From Ruminococcus flavefaciens (lineage in GTDB: Bacteria > Bacillota > Clostridia > Oscillospirales > Ruminococcaceae): a stretch of DNA of 58,213 nt. The notes under the pieces are model-generated. The model ran no database searches. It was given only the letters and a program-made list of their open reading frames with translations, and was not told where the DNA came from. The stretch lies in NCBI GenBank assembly GCA_023667045.1, contig JAMPAU010000011.1:1-58213 (forward strand), given 5' to 3'. Positions 24,281 through 36,300 of the stretch are shown piece by piece (the stretch's first letter is position 1; every line of letters begins with the position of its first letter). The translations under genes and the position numbers were made by a program.

Positions 24281-26329
24281 ATGAAATTAGTAATAGCAGA
24301 AAAACCAAGTGTTGCAAAGGCAATTTGTCCGGTACTTGGAGCAAAAACAAAGAAAAACGGCTACATGGAGGGCAATGGTTATATGGTGTCGTGGTGTTTC
24401 GGACACCTTGTCAGACCGTATAATCCTGATGATTATGGTGAAAAGTGGTCGGGAAAATGGAGTTTTGAACAGCTACCGATGTTTCCGGAAACATGGAAAT
24501 TCAAGATAAATTCCGGCTGTGCTGAACAGTTTAAAATACTTAAAACGCTAATGAATGACAGCAACACAATGGAAATTATCTGTGCAACCGACGCTGACCG
24601 TGAGGGTGAATGTATTTTCCGATATGTTTACAGACTTGCCGGTTGCCGTAAGCCTGTAAAACGTCTTTGGGTGTCGTCGCTTGAAGAATCCGCTATTCGT
24701 GACGGCATGAAAAAACTGAAAGACAGTGCAGAATATGACAGCTTGTTTTCAGCCGGATTTGCACGTGCAAAAGCTGACTGGCTTGTTGGTATGAACGCTT
24801 CCAGACTGTTTTCAGTAAGGTACAGAACGCCTTTAAATCTGGGGCGTGTTCAGACTCCGACACTTGCAATGATTGTCAAGCGTGACAATGATGTAAAAAA
24901 TTTCGTAAAGCAAAAATATTTCACGGTTGATTTGAATTGCGGAAATTTCATTGCAGTATCGGAAAGAATTGACAATGAAAATACGGCACAAAAAATAGCC
25001 GGATTATGCAACGGAAAAAATGCCGTTGTTGCTGAACTGAAAAAAGAAATTAAAACTACAAATCCACCGAAACTCTTTGACCTCACAACATTACAGCGTG
25101 AAGCAAACAAGCAGTTTGGATATACTGCACAGCAGACACTTGATTATCTCCAGTCGCTTTATGAAGCAAAATTGACGACATATCCACGTACGGACAGTCA
25201 GTATTTATCCGACGATATGGAACAGACTGCAACAAAAGTAATATCAGACATTTACAGTGTGTTTCCTAAATTTGACAGCGGAATTTCATATAATCCAGAC
25301 GTTAAACGCTGCATAAATAATAAAAAAGTTTCCGGACATCATGCAATTCTGCCGACCGAAAAAATAACTACTGCCGATTTGTCTACGTTGCCTGAAGAGC
25401 AGAAAAATATACTTATGCTTGTGTCCGCACAGCTTTTGCTTGCAACCGGTACGCCACATAGATACGAAGCCGTAAAAGTGACTGTAAACTGCGAAAATAC
25501 GCTGTTTTCTGCAAACGGCAAAACGGTTAAGGAACGTGGTTGGAAATCAATTGAAGAACGTGTAAAAGCTGTTCTGAAAAATAAAAACAGCACTGATGAA
25601 ACTGAAAATATTTCCGCACTTCCTGAAATTGAACAAGGTCAGATTTTCAATAATGTTTCTGCTGAAAAAGCTGAACATTTCACAGTTTCGCCAAAGCCTT
25701 ATACAGAAGATACTTTACTTTCGGCAATGGAACACGCCGGACTTGAAAATTATGATGAAAATTCCGAAAAGAAAGGTCTTGGAACTCCTGCAACCCGTGC
25801 CGGAACTATCGAAGGACTTGTTACACATGGATTTGCACGGCGTGAGGGTAAACAGATTTCTGCAACCGAAAAAGGCGTAAATCTGATTAATTGTTGTCCG
25901 GAAGAAGTGAAGTCGCCTAAACTTACGGCGGACTGGGAAATGCAGTTACAGCAGATTGAACACGGCGAATTTTCGGCGGAAACGTTCATGAACGGCATAG
26001 TAAATTTTGTACAGGAACTTTGCAAAAAATACGGAACGTCCGACAGCAATAATAATTTTGTTTTTGCGACTGAAAAAATCGGAAATTGTCCAAACTGTAA
26101 AAAAGAAGTAGTCAAGGGAAAATTCGCCTATTACTGTACCGGAAAATGTGGCATGAATATTGCAAAAGTTTACGGCAGAGAACTGACTGAAACTCAGCTG
26201 AAAAAATTGCTCAGTGGCAAGGAAATTTCCTATACTGCAAACGGCAAAAAGACCGTTGTGTTGCCAAAAGTTACTAAAAATGAGTATCAGGGCAAGACCT
26301 ACCTTCAGTGGGAAACACAGAAAGGATAA
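24281..26329 (+). CDS. topB: DNA topoisomerase III (ICE type)
   Basis: Type IA topoisomerase of 682 residues. The TOPRIM part has EKPSVAKAI at the N-terminus and the DADREGE box (CATDADREGECIF, near residue 107). The catalytic tyrosine is in LTTYPRTDSQYLS (near residue 304). A C-terminal zinc-ribbon-like segment (NCPNCKKEVVKGKFAYYCTGKCG) precedes a short basic tail. TopB homologues are regular members of Firmicutes ICEs and help resolve or unwind DNA during transfer and replication. Start: ATG 24281 after GAAAGGAC. It lies directly after the inverted cargo gene with which it shares the intergenic region. Confidence 0.95.
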   Translation: MKLVIAEKPSVAKAICPVLGAKTKKNGYMEGNGYMVSWCFGHLVRPYNPDDYGEKWSGKWSFEQLPMFPETWKFKINSGCAEQFKILKTLMNDSNTMEIICATDADREGECIFRYVYRLAGCRKPVKRLWVSSLEESAIRDGMKKLKDSAEYDSLFSAGFARAKADWLVGMNASRLFSVRYRTPLNLGRVQTPTLAMIVKRDNDVKNFVKQKYFTVDLNCGNFIAVSERIDNENTAQKIAGLCNGKNAVVAELKKEIKTTNPPKLFDLTTLQREANKQFGYTAQQTLDYLQSLYEAKLTTYPRTDSQYLSDDMEQTATKVISDIYSVFPKFDSGISYNPDVKRCINNKKVSGHHAILPTEKITTADLSTLPEEQKNILMLVSAQLLLATGTPHRYEAVKVTVNCENTLFSANGKTVKERGWKSIEERVKAVLKNKNSTDETENISALPEIEQGQIFNNVSAEKAEHFTVSPKPYTEDTLLSAMEHAGLENYDENSEKKGLGTPATRAGTIEGLVTHGFARREGKQISATEKGVNLINCCPEEVKSPKLTADWEMQLQQIEHGEFSAETFMNGIVNFVQELCKKYGTSDSNNNFVFATEKIGNCPNCKKEVVKGKFAYYCTGKCGMNIAKVYGRELTETQLKKLLSGKEISYTANGKKTVVLPKVTKNEYQGKTYLQWETQKG

Positions 26330-26334
26330 AAATC

Positions 26335-26763
26335 ATGATGAAAAATTATGATATGTTTGTGCAGAGTACTTTACAATGGGTCGAAAATATGTTATTATGT
26401 GATGAGATAAGACTGAAAGATATTCCGTATGAGATACGCACGGCAAGTAGCTCTGTATACGTAATGGCATTTCGTATCAGCAACAAAGTATCCTGTAAGC
26501 GTTTTGCTAATGATATGCAGTTATTGTGTCAGGATATTTATAAAATGAGTGATAAAAATCCCATGAAACAGGAACTTGTGCATACTCTTTCGCAGTATCT
26601 TTCTCTTAATGACCACAAAGGAGAAGATATATTTGTCGATTTTCAGGAGAATATTTACGAAGAAGTATTGCAGGAACTGCGAAAACACAACCTTTCTTTA
26701 CAGCAAACTATTATCAATGGAATCGTTGATTACCGACGAAAAAAAGAAAGTAGAAAATTTTGA
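26335..26763 (+). CDS. hypothetical protein, 142 aa
   Basis: A helical, slightly basic protein (FVQSTLQWVENMLLCDEIRLKDIPYEIRTASSSVYVMAFRIS and QNIYEEVLQELRKHNLSLQ broken into parts of the fold). No membrane helix or known motif. Start: ATG 26335 with AAAGGA at 26321-26326; a start further upstream would overlap topB. The last 47 bases overlap the next gene in another frame. It is AT-rich, like its neighbour, so it probably belongs to the same cargo insertion. Confidence 0.6.
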   Translation: MMKNYDMFVQSTLQWVENMLLCDEIRLKDIPYEIRTASSSVYVMAFRISNKVSCKRFANDMQLLCQDIYKMSDKNPMKQELVHTLSQYLSLNDHKGEDIFVDFQENIYEEVLQELRKHNLSLQQTIINGIVDYRRKKESRKF

Positions 26764-27274
26764 GAAACTTAAACTTTTTTCAGAAAAATCAGAACCGGAA
26801 AACATTTTCAAAATAGTTGAATTAGATAAAATTACATTTGTAATTACTATTAAAACTACTCATGATTATTGTGCAAGATTAACTAAATTTGAATACAATG
26901 GTTACTGGCTTGAAAAAGATACTAATTATGTGAAATCTATTGCACTTTTACGTTGCGAGGTACATAATAAAATAGTATCTGATAATATTGAATATGTTCA
27001 TCATATTTATATACGGGATTTTTTTGTAGATAAACCATATCGAGAAAATGGTTATGGAACTATATTATTGAATGAATTGATAAAATATGCTAAAAAATTG
27101 CAAGTAGAGTATATTTCTGGAAAGTTATCATTTCGTGATATTGGTACAGAAGATAACCGTACTAAAGAACAGGTAGAAAATCGTAAAAGATTGTATCATT
27201 TCTATCCAAAACATGGATTTATAATTAATGAAAATGAATGCATTTATTTGCAAATAAAGAAAAAGCAGGATTAA
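26717..27274 (+). CDS. GNAT-family N-acetyltransferase (cargo)
   Basis: About 185 residues. The acetyl-CoA-binding motif A is visible: YIRDFFVDKPYRENGYGTILLNELIKYAKK, near residues 96-125, with R-x-x-G-Y-G-T/S as in GNAT proteins. The C-terminal YPKHGFIINENECIYLQI resembles motif B. Substrate unknown. The start is uncertain: ATG 26717 has no good ribosome site, so translation may be coupled to the overlapping upstream gene, or an earlier in-frame start up to 26576 may be used. Lower GC than the tra genes. The stop codon lies between the arms of the terminator. Confidence 0.7.
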   Translation: MESLITDEKKKVENFEKLKLFSEKSEPENIFKIVELDKITFVITIKTTHDYCARLTKFEYNGYWLEKDTNYVKSIALLRCEVHNKIVSDNIEYVHHIYIRDFFVDKPYRENGYGTILLNELIKYAKKLQVEYISGKLSFRDIGTEDNRTKEQVENRKRLYHFYPKHGFIINENECIYLQIKKKQD

Positions 27275-27291
27275 AAATACTCCTGCTTTTT
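27260..27291 (+). terminator. rho-independent terminator after the GNAT gene
   Basis: AAAAAGCAGGA (27260-27270) pairs perfectly with TCCTGCTTTTT (27281-27291); GCTTTTTTA follows. The left arm is the end of the coding sequence. Confidence 0.88.
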
Positions 27292-27328
27292 GCTTTTTTA
27301 TTCTTATTGAAAATTTCTATGAAAAATC

Positions 27329-27357
27329 TTGACTTTTATACTTTAAAGTGATACAAT
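27329..27357 (+). promoter_or_regulatory. sigma-A-type promoter before the giant gene
   Basis: TTGACT (27329-27334) and TACAAT (27352-27357), spacing 17. The expected start of transcription near 27364 would fall inside the ribosome site GGAGG (27361-27365), leaving almost no leader; so either the leader is extremely short or another promoter also serves the gene. Confidence 0.55.
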
Positions 27358-27373
27358 AAAGGAGGAAAATAAA

Positions 27374-30300
27374 TTGACAGAAAATGAAAAAATAAGCAAT
27401 GCTATTGATGAAATATTCAGGCATTATGACTGCTTATACGAACGCAGAGACCTTGAAATGCTTCCGCATGGTATGCAGCTGCATATTGCAGATGTATATT
27501 ACAAAAGACCGTTTGACGAAGATGACTATGACACATACGATATGAGCCGTGAACTCGACAGAGAGATTTTCAAGGCGGTAAATATCAACACTTTTAAGAA
27601 GTTAATCGGAGCGGACGAACTCGAAAAGAATGGTTTTGAAATTGTCGATATACAGACAAAAAGTGCCATTGAAAAAGATTTCTGTTTTGATGAAAACGGT
27701 TCAAGTGATGATATAGATTACGGTTTCAGCGAAAGTATAAAAGAAATTTCTTTCAGAAACTCTGCCGGTGAAAGTGCAAAATTTACAAGTTATGAGGAAC
27801 TGAAAAAATCGCTTGATAATCCTGATGACAGCTTTTTTCACAAACCTGTCCAGAGGACGCCTATAAAGGATTTCAGCAGTGCAGGAGCTGAAAAACTCCG
27901 TGAAATGACTGAAAACAGTGATACTTATATAAACTTTCTGAAATTTCAGGGACGTGTTTTCAAGCACAATGCAAGCGTTTCACTTGAATTTTTCACACAG
28001 CGTCCGGAAACAAAATTCATAGCAACACAGGAGCAGTGGGAAAAAACAAATCGTACGATTGCACAGGGCAGTGAGGCTATAAGATTTGTTGATTCAAACG
28101 GCAGAAATACTGATTTTTATGATTTTTCACAGGTTGAGGAATCTAAACCGCCGTACCAGTGGATAATAAATAAAAAGAACGCAAACGAAATAAAAAAACA
28201 GCTCGGAATACCTGAAAAAATGCCTATAATCAGCGGAGTTATTAACTCTACTGTAAATCCCACGCATATCACATCATGTATGGCTGCACTGGGAATACCG
28301 CCGAAAAATTACAGGGAATTCAGCAAATCTTACGTAAATGCAATACAGCTTGTAATTGCCGGTCGCCTTGAAGTCGGTGGAAGTAATTTCAATATTCAGC
28401 CTGACCTGACTGCACTGAAAATGCTGAAAACGGAATCGCAAAAACTTGCATTGCTTACATACGTCGCAAATACCGCCCGTGTGGCACTTATGAAAATTGA
28501 AAAAGTCGCAAAAAATTTAAGCGAGGAAGAAAGGATTGAACGCAATGGATTACAGCCAGTGGAAAACGCTGACACCACAAGAACAGCAGAACGTTCCGGA
28601 CGAAGAACTCCCGACAATTCCGACGGAAATGCTGAAGAACAGTCTGACAGAAGCCAAAGCCGTGAGAATGGACGGGGTTCTGGGTTGGGAGACGACACAG
28701 AAAGTACCGAACGGCAAGAACACAAGGTGGTTTCCGGAGTACAGAATGAAAATAGTGAGCGGTCAGAAATTCTGGTACAAATTCGACCCGATATGCGGAC
28801 TTTACAGCCTAAATCTGACGGACTTAGAACTGTCGATGGAGGAAGAGCCGGTAGGGATTTACGGAATGAAATGGATGGACTTCATGGAGGAGAATTATCC
28901 GCATTTAGTGGAGGAAATGAAACTGTATCACAGGTATCTGACGGTGGCACGCTCGGTGGACAGCAAGGCACAGGATTACAGGGACTTACTGGACGACCAA
29001 TTCGCAGAGATGAATCCACGTCCGACGGATTTCGAAGAAGTACTGAAATGGGAACAGGCGAAAATGTTTTACTCGGACAGCACGGTGATGAGGGAAATAG
29101 TTTTAGTGCCGGTGACGGAAGCATAGACGAAAAACTGAATACAGTGTTTTCAGCGGTGGAAACAGAAAAAACGTCAACTGAAAAAGCTGACGTTTTTGTT
29201 TTTGATGAAGAAATGTCCGATGAGGAAAAACTTGTGCATATCACATCTGAAATCGCTGAAAAAGAAAAGAAATTCACGGATTTGGTTAATGTTCCGGAAA
29301 GACGTTATGACTTGATTTCCGATACTGCAAGGGAAATTCAGGAATTGCAGAAAATAAAGTCTGAACTGAAAGAAAAAATTCAGGAAAAGCCAATCACAAT
29401 GGAAGATATTCAGACTTTGCGTGATATTCGTCCAGTTAGAAAATCAGTGCAGAATATGCTTGAACATGAAGTAGCACAGACATCTAAACTTGAAAAATAT
29501 TTACAGTCGGAAATGGGCGAAAAATCGCCTTATGAACAGCGTAAAAATAATAACGAATGGCGTAAAGATGAAAGTAAAAGTGTTCAGATAACCAAAATTC
29601 AACCGAAAGATTTACCGAAAAAAATTAATGATGTTCGTCAGAAAGACAATATTAAAAAAATTGAACGTGGTACTTTTTTAAACGCCGATACAAATATGGA
29701 AATCATTTTCGGCAAAAAATCGCTTGATGAAATAATCGCAAAAGCTATTCAGGACGATAAAAGAAACGTTCCGGTTGAAGCAAGAATTGCAGCACTTTAT
29801 CAAATGCAGGAAGTTGTTGAACGTGCGGTATGCTTTGATAGTCAAGTGTCTGAATACGACCCTATAACTTCAAAAAACAAGTCTCCGAATACTCTTTTTA
29901 TGCACCAGATGTATGGAATTTTAAATTACAAAAATGAAAGTTATCTTGCGAAATTGTCGGTTGAGGAATCATATATCACGGACAAGGAAAATAATTTCAG
30001 TGGCACTTCAAACCGCATTTACAATCTCAGGGGCATAAAAATAACACCCATTGAAGCTAACAGGGTTTTCAGCCCAGCAGTCAACAGCACGAATGCTGCC
30101 GAAGATACCTCAACAAGTGTTTCTATAATCAGTATACCACAGCTTTACGAAATTGTCAAGACCTATGACAAAAATTTTTTTGAAAATTCTGAAGCTGTCG
30201 GACGTGGTGAACGTGAAGCGGAACTGTATTTACAGGCAGAATATAACGACGCCGTCGCCGAAACAGAGGGAAATAATTCACATTCTGAAAAGTCTGAACT

Positions 30301-33300
30301 GCTTGAAAATGTAGCAGATTCAAGAAATATCAGCAAGGAAAAAGCAGAAGAAATTCTGCAAAAAGAAGTAAAAAAACTGGTGGTGAAACGTCCGGTTTCC
30401 GTATCAGAACGCAGAAAAATTCTTGATGATTTCGCTGAAAAGAATGGTCTTGGAAAAATAGACATCTGGTGTAAACATAGTAATCCGATTACATGGCGTA
30501 TTGCTGAATCAGAAAACGGTGAAAGACTTTTTAATGAACAGTTATGCATTATCGCAAAAGGCGAAAATCTTTCCAAAGAAAAATTATTGCAATCTCTTGA
30601 TGAATTTGAAAAATCTGATTTTCTTATTCAGTACAAGCAGAAAAAAGCTGAAAGTATATCAGAACCTGAAAAAATTTCCGATAATCAGCCGGAATATCCT
30701 TTTGTATCGGTAAAAGCCGGTTGGAATTATGATGAATATATTTCGCCGGAACTTGAACAAAAAAATTATACTGTTCCTGAATTTAATGACGCACTGAAAA
30801 AACTCAGTGAACGTTGGGACGGTGAAGAATATGAAACAAAATCTGCTTTTGTAACATTGACAATTCATATCAGTGAAACGGAAAGTTTCGAAAAAAGACT
30901 GAATGCAGAATATCAGTTTAAAACTTTGTCGGAACGTCTTGAATATGAAACGGACTGGTTTGATACAGAAACGGAACTGCGAAAAGCTGTAAAAACTGCC
31001 GAAAACAATGCAATTGTTCCTGAACTTACTGAAAAAGAAAAAGCATTTTTAAGCGGTGATATTGAGGCGTTTATGGCTAAGGCTGTACTTGCGTGGGACG
31101 AAATCGAAGATTTAGGCTACCCATTATACGAAAAAGGATATTCAGAACGTTTCTCGCCAAATACAACGGCAATATACGGAAATGGTATGAGTGAAGCTAA
31201 ATTGTATGATATGGCAAAGCGTATGCACAGTGGTGAGGATATTCGCAAGGAACTTTCATTGTCGCTTCTTGGTAATCAGAGTACGTTTACTACTACAAAG
31301 GACAATATATTCAATGTGGAATACGGTGAAGATTTTATTACTGCAAAATACGAAAATGCAGAACGTCAGATAAGCTACGAGGATATGGGAAATGCCTTTT
31401 TAAATCTTATTGAGAATGAACATAATGATATTGTCCACGACAGAACTGTAGAGGATTTACAATATGTACTTCGTGATTTAAGTGATGAATCGGCAGAAAA
31501 TCTTCTGACCGCATTTGACAATACCGCAAAACCGGACTGGGAAAATAGCCGTCAGGAACAGCAGAAAATCCAAAGTGCATTATATGATATTCTCGGTAAT
31601 GAAGCACAGGCAGAAAAAGCGTTTAAATCTATTGCAAAATGGAAATACAATTATGAGCCGATAAATGAAATAGACACGGTTCATGATTTAAAGGAAGCCG
31701 TTCTCGATAATGATAGTTTTAACGAAAATGCGGTAAAATATGCTTTCGGCAAGATTATGGAAGAACGCAAATATGATTTTTCAAATCCGACTTTTATGTA
31801 TCTCGGTCATTTGCAGAATTACATGATAGACCACCAAATTGATAATATTGTTGCCGGAATTTCTTCTGAAACACTTCAAAACCATTATGGAAATGCTCCG
31901 CTTACAGAGGAATATTTCAGTCCGGATTATACGTTTTCAAAAGATTTGCCGGAAGAATACAACGCCTATTTTCAGGAATACATCTCAATGGAAAAATCCG
32001 CTGAAAAAGAAAGTGTTTCAGAAAATGTAAAATCTGAAATACCTGATAAAATCAAGTTTGAAGTATTCGGCGGAGGCACTTTGTATTTCCGTGATGAAAA
32101 AATGAATGACCTCGCCAAAATCGGTACGGACGGTATCAAATATTATACAGAACTTTCTGAAAACGACAAGAAAAAGGTTGCCGACAGAGCAAAAGAACTG
32201 AATACAATGGCAAAAGAAGATGTTCCAAAATCAGAAAATATGACTGAACCAGAAGCAGAACAGCTTGAATTATTCCATGTTGAAGAAGAACGTCCCTATC
32301 AGGTAATCACCTATGACAGCGACAATTTGAGTGATGATAAAGAGGATTTTTCTACTCTAAAAGAAGCACAAAAAAGAGCAAAAGAATATCTGAAAGACAA
32401 TTATGAAGGTTATGCTATTTACAATAAAAATACAAAAACAATTGAGGAAACAAGTGGATATTTCCCATCTGAAAAAGTTTTTTCTTTTGATGTTCTTCGC
32501 AAAAACGGAATTATAAATTCAGAACAAGAGCCTGAAATGATAAAAGAATTTATGGAAAATCATGAAGAAAAACCGACCGAAATTATTCCAGAAAATAATG
32601 TACAACAATCTGATTTAAATATTCAAGACTACATAGACTATTTTGAAAATCTCCCTCCGGAAGATGATGAATATTCTGAACCTGAAAAAACTACTAAACG
32701 CAGAACATTCGGGGATTTTCAGCCGGTTCAAGAAGATACTGAAGAAGATGAGGAAGAAGAATCCATTGAAGAAATATTCAGAAAAGCCGGAATAAATCCA
32801 GACGGTTCGTTAATGGAAAACTACTCTGCACAAACAGAAATTGTTCAAGAAAATAATGTACAATCTGATTTAAATATTCAGGACTACATGGACTATTTTG
32901 AAAATCTCCCTATGGAAGATGATGAACATTTTGAACTGAAAAATAATGAAAATGAAGACTTAAGTTATGCAGAAAAATTATACAATAAAATCACTGAAAT
33001 GTTTCCTGAAATTGCCTCCGGTGATGAATTAGAACAAATTTCAGTTGAACATTTTGGAAGTAATGTTTACGGTTTCAAAAATCATGAATCTGATTTCACT
33101 TTTGAAGTTGACCACGAACACAAAACTATAAACATTCTCGAATACAAACAGGACGATTTGACTTTCAGCGTTTATGATGAAAATAACGTTCCGGATTGGG
33201 AACTGCTTTTATCACTGGAAAAGAATTTCATGCAGAATTTAGAGGAATATTCGCCTAATGATGAAATCGAAGATGATATAGATGAACCGGAAATTACTGA

Positions 33301-36300
33301 AACTGAAGAAATTGAAATCAATGACAATACCCCTGAATTACGTGCGGTTTTAAATGAATTTTCTGAAAAATACGGTCTTGGTGAGCTGAATGTTGAGCCA
33401 GAACGTTACAACTGGAAACTCAGCGAAAAATTTCAGGACGGCACAAATTTTACTCTCGGTGAAATTACCGCTCCGGAATATGGCAAGCCGTTTACTCCTG
33501 ATGAGTTGAAAACCGCTCTTGAAAAATTTGAAGAAGAAGTCACGTCAAGAAATCAGAATGTTTCAGAAATCTATGACAGAAAATCAATAGTAGAAAATCA
33601 CGGTGGCATTTCAGCACATCCGAAAGTACAGAAAAATCTTCCGGAAATCACATATGCAAGCAAACCGTCTGAAAAAATAAATAACAATATATCGGCAATC
33701 CGTGAAATGTTACGCCTTGAGGAAGCCGAAAAAAGAGGCGTAAATCCATACGATTCAAGAAGCAACCAGTACAACAGCCGACAAGCGTCTGAGTACCGTT
33801 TAAGGCAATATTGCGGTTGGGGCGGACTGTCACAAGTGTTCGACGAACGATTTAAACAATATGAATATCAACGCCAGTCGCTGAAACAAATGCTTACTCC
33901 GGAAGAATATTCAGCAGCAAAAGCAAGCTCTTTAAATTCCCATTACACGCCACAAATCATCATCGACGTAATGTATAAAGCGGTGCAGAATATGGATTTG
34001 CCACGTGATTCAAAGATACTTGAACCGGCTTGCGGAACGGGAAATTTTATCAGCAGACTTCCTCACAGTTTTGGAAATGCAGAAGTTACGGGCGTTGAAC
34101 TGGACAGCATTACGGCAAGAATCGCACATCAGATTAACCGTGACAATGAAAATGTTAAGATAATCAACAGCGGATTTGAAAATTCCGGTCTTGAAAATGA
34201 AAGTTTTGATTTGGCGATAGGAAACGTTCCTTTCGGCGACTACAACATGAATGACCCTGACTATGTTCAGGACTGGCGAATACATGACGCATTTTTCCGA
34301 AAAGCTCTTGACAAAGTGGCTGTCGGTGGCGTTGTTGCGTTCGTGACATCAACCGGAACTATGGACAAATCCAATCCGAAAATACGTGAATATCTCACAA
34401 CACAGGCTGAATTAATCGGTGCTGTCAGACTGCCGAATAATGCTTTTTCCGATGCCGGAACTGGTGTCTCGTCAGATATTATTTTTCTGAAAAAACGTGA
34501 AAATCCGTTGCAAAAAGATGAACCAAAACCAGACTGGTGTTATACAATTCCGGATAAAAACGGTCTGAAAATCAATTCATATTTCGTGCAGAATCCGCAA
34601 ATGATACTCGGTGAAATGAAGAAAACGACGTTTCAGGACAGGCTTACTTGTGTGCCGTTTGAAAATGCAAATCTTGAAAAACAATTGAATGAAGCTATCA
34701 AAAATCTGAATGCCAAAATTACCGTTGCAAAACGTGAAAAGAAAATAAATGAACAGCGTGGAAAAATTGAACCGTGGGGAAAAAATTTCACTTTTCAGCT
34801 GAAAGATGACAAAATTTATTATCGCAAGGGCGGTCAGATGGACGAAATAAAATGTACAAAATCTGAAAAAGAAAAGATTAAAAAACTTTGTGAAATCCGT
34901 GATGTAACCAGAAAATTAATTGATTTGCAGAAAACGTCCGTGCCTGATTCAGAACTGATTCCGGTACGTGAGGAACTTAATAAAATTTATGATGAATACA
35001 GGTCTGAATACGGTGAATTATCCGATAAATCGGCGAAAAAACTTTTTAGTAATGATTCGGATTTTCCTATTTTGCAGTCCCTTGAAAATTACAACAAGGA
35101 GACGAGAAAAACTGAAAAAGCTGATATTTTCTTCCGTCGTACAGTAAATCCGGCAATTGAAATAAAGTCGGTTGAAAGTATTGAAGAAGCGTTGCAGATT
35201 TCGCTTGACCGAAAGGGAAAACCGGATATTCCTTACATGGCAATTCTGCTTGAACAACCACCTGAAAATGTTTGTAATGAACTTCTCGAAAAAGGACACA
35301 TATTTATTGACCCTGAAAAAGTATTGCCGGACAAGCAGTTTTCCGGAGTTGTTGAACGCAGTGAATATCTTTCCGGAAATGTTCGCATGAAACTTACTCT
35401 TGCCGAAGAATACGCAAAAACAAATCCTGAATATAATCAGAATGTAAATGCACTGAAAACCGTAATTCCGGAGGATATAAAGGCAGAAGAAATTTCCGTA
35501 CAAATGGGTTGTTCGTGGATTGAACCGGCAGATTATACTGAATTTCTTGAACATTTAAGCGGTCGTGCAAACTACAATTCACGTCGTTGTGATGTGAGTT
35601 ATTCCGCTGTAACAGGCGAATTTAGCGTACTCAACGCCGGTAGCAAACAAAGCCTTAATCTGAATGAAACTACGACTTACGGCACGGCAGATTACAATAT
35701 GTATCAGCTTGCGGAAAAAATTCTTAATCAGCGGAGAATTGTTGTACAGCGTGAAAAAGTAAGTCCGAAAGACCCGTCAAAAACCGTCACCAGAACAGAC
35801 CCTCAAGCTACAAAAATTGCACTTGAAAAAGCAAAACTTATCCGTGAAGAATTTCAGAAATGGATTTTTGCGGACGAAAAAAGAAAAGAAAAATATGAAC
35901 GAAAATACAATGATATTTTCAACAGCATTGTCGGACGTAATTATGACGGCTCGCACCTTACTTTTGCCGGAATGACGAATAATTTTACACTTCGTCCACA
36001 TCAGAAAAATTGCGTTGCAAGGGCAATTTACGGTGGAAATACACTTGCTGCACACGTTGTCGGTGCAGGAAAATCAGCGGTAATTTTCACGTCCGTAATG
36101 AAGAAAAAAGAACTCGGTCTGATAAATAAGGCGTGCGTTGTCGTGCCAAAAGCGTTGACGGAACAGACCGCTAACGAATGGCGGAGAGTTTATCCGGACG
36201 CAAAAATTCTGACTGTCACAAACGACGATTTGTCAAATGAAACAAAAAGAAATTTATTTACTGCAAAAGTCGCAACGGGTTCTTACGACGCAGTTATTTT

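Noticed and set aside
35018-35554. 178-codon open frame on the minus strand inside the giant gene
   Set aside because: Antisense shadow of a coding region with clear methylase/helicase homology; Phe/Arg-rich and without ribosome site.
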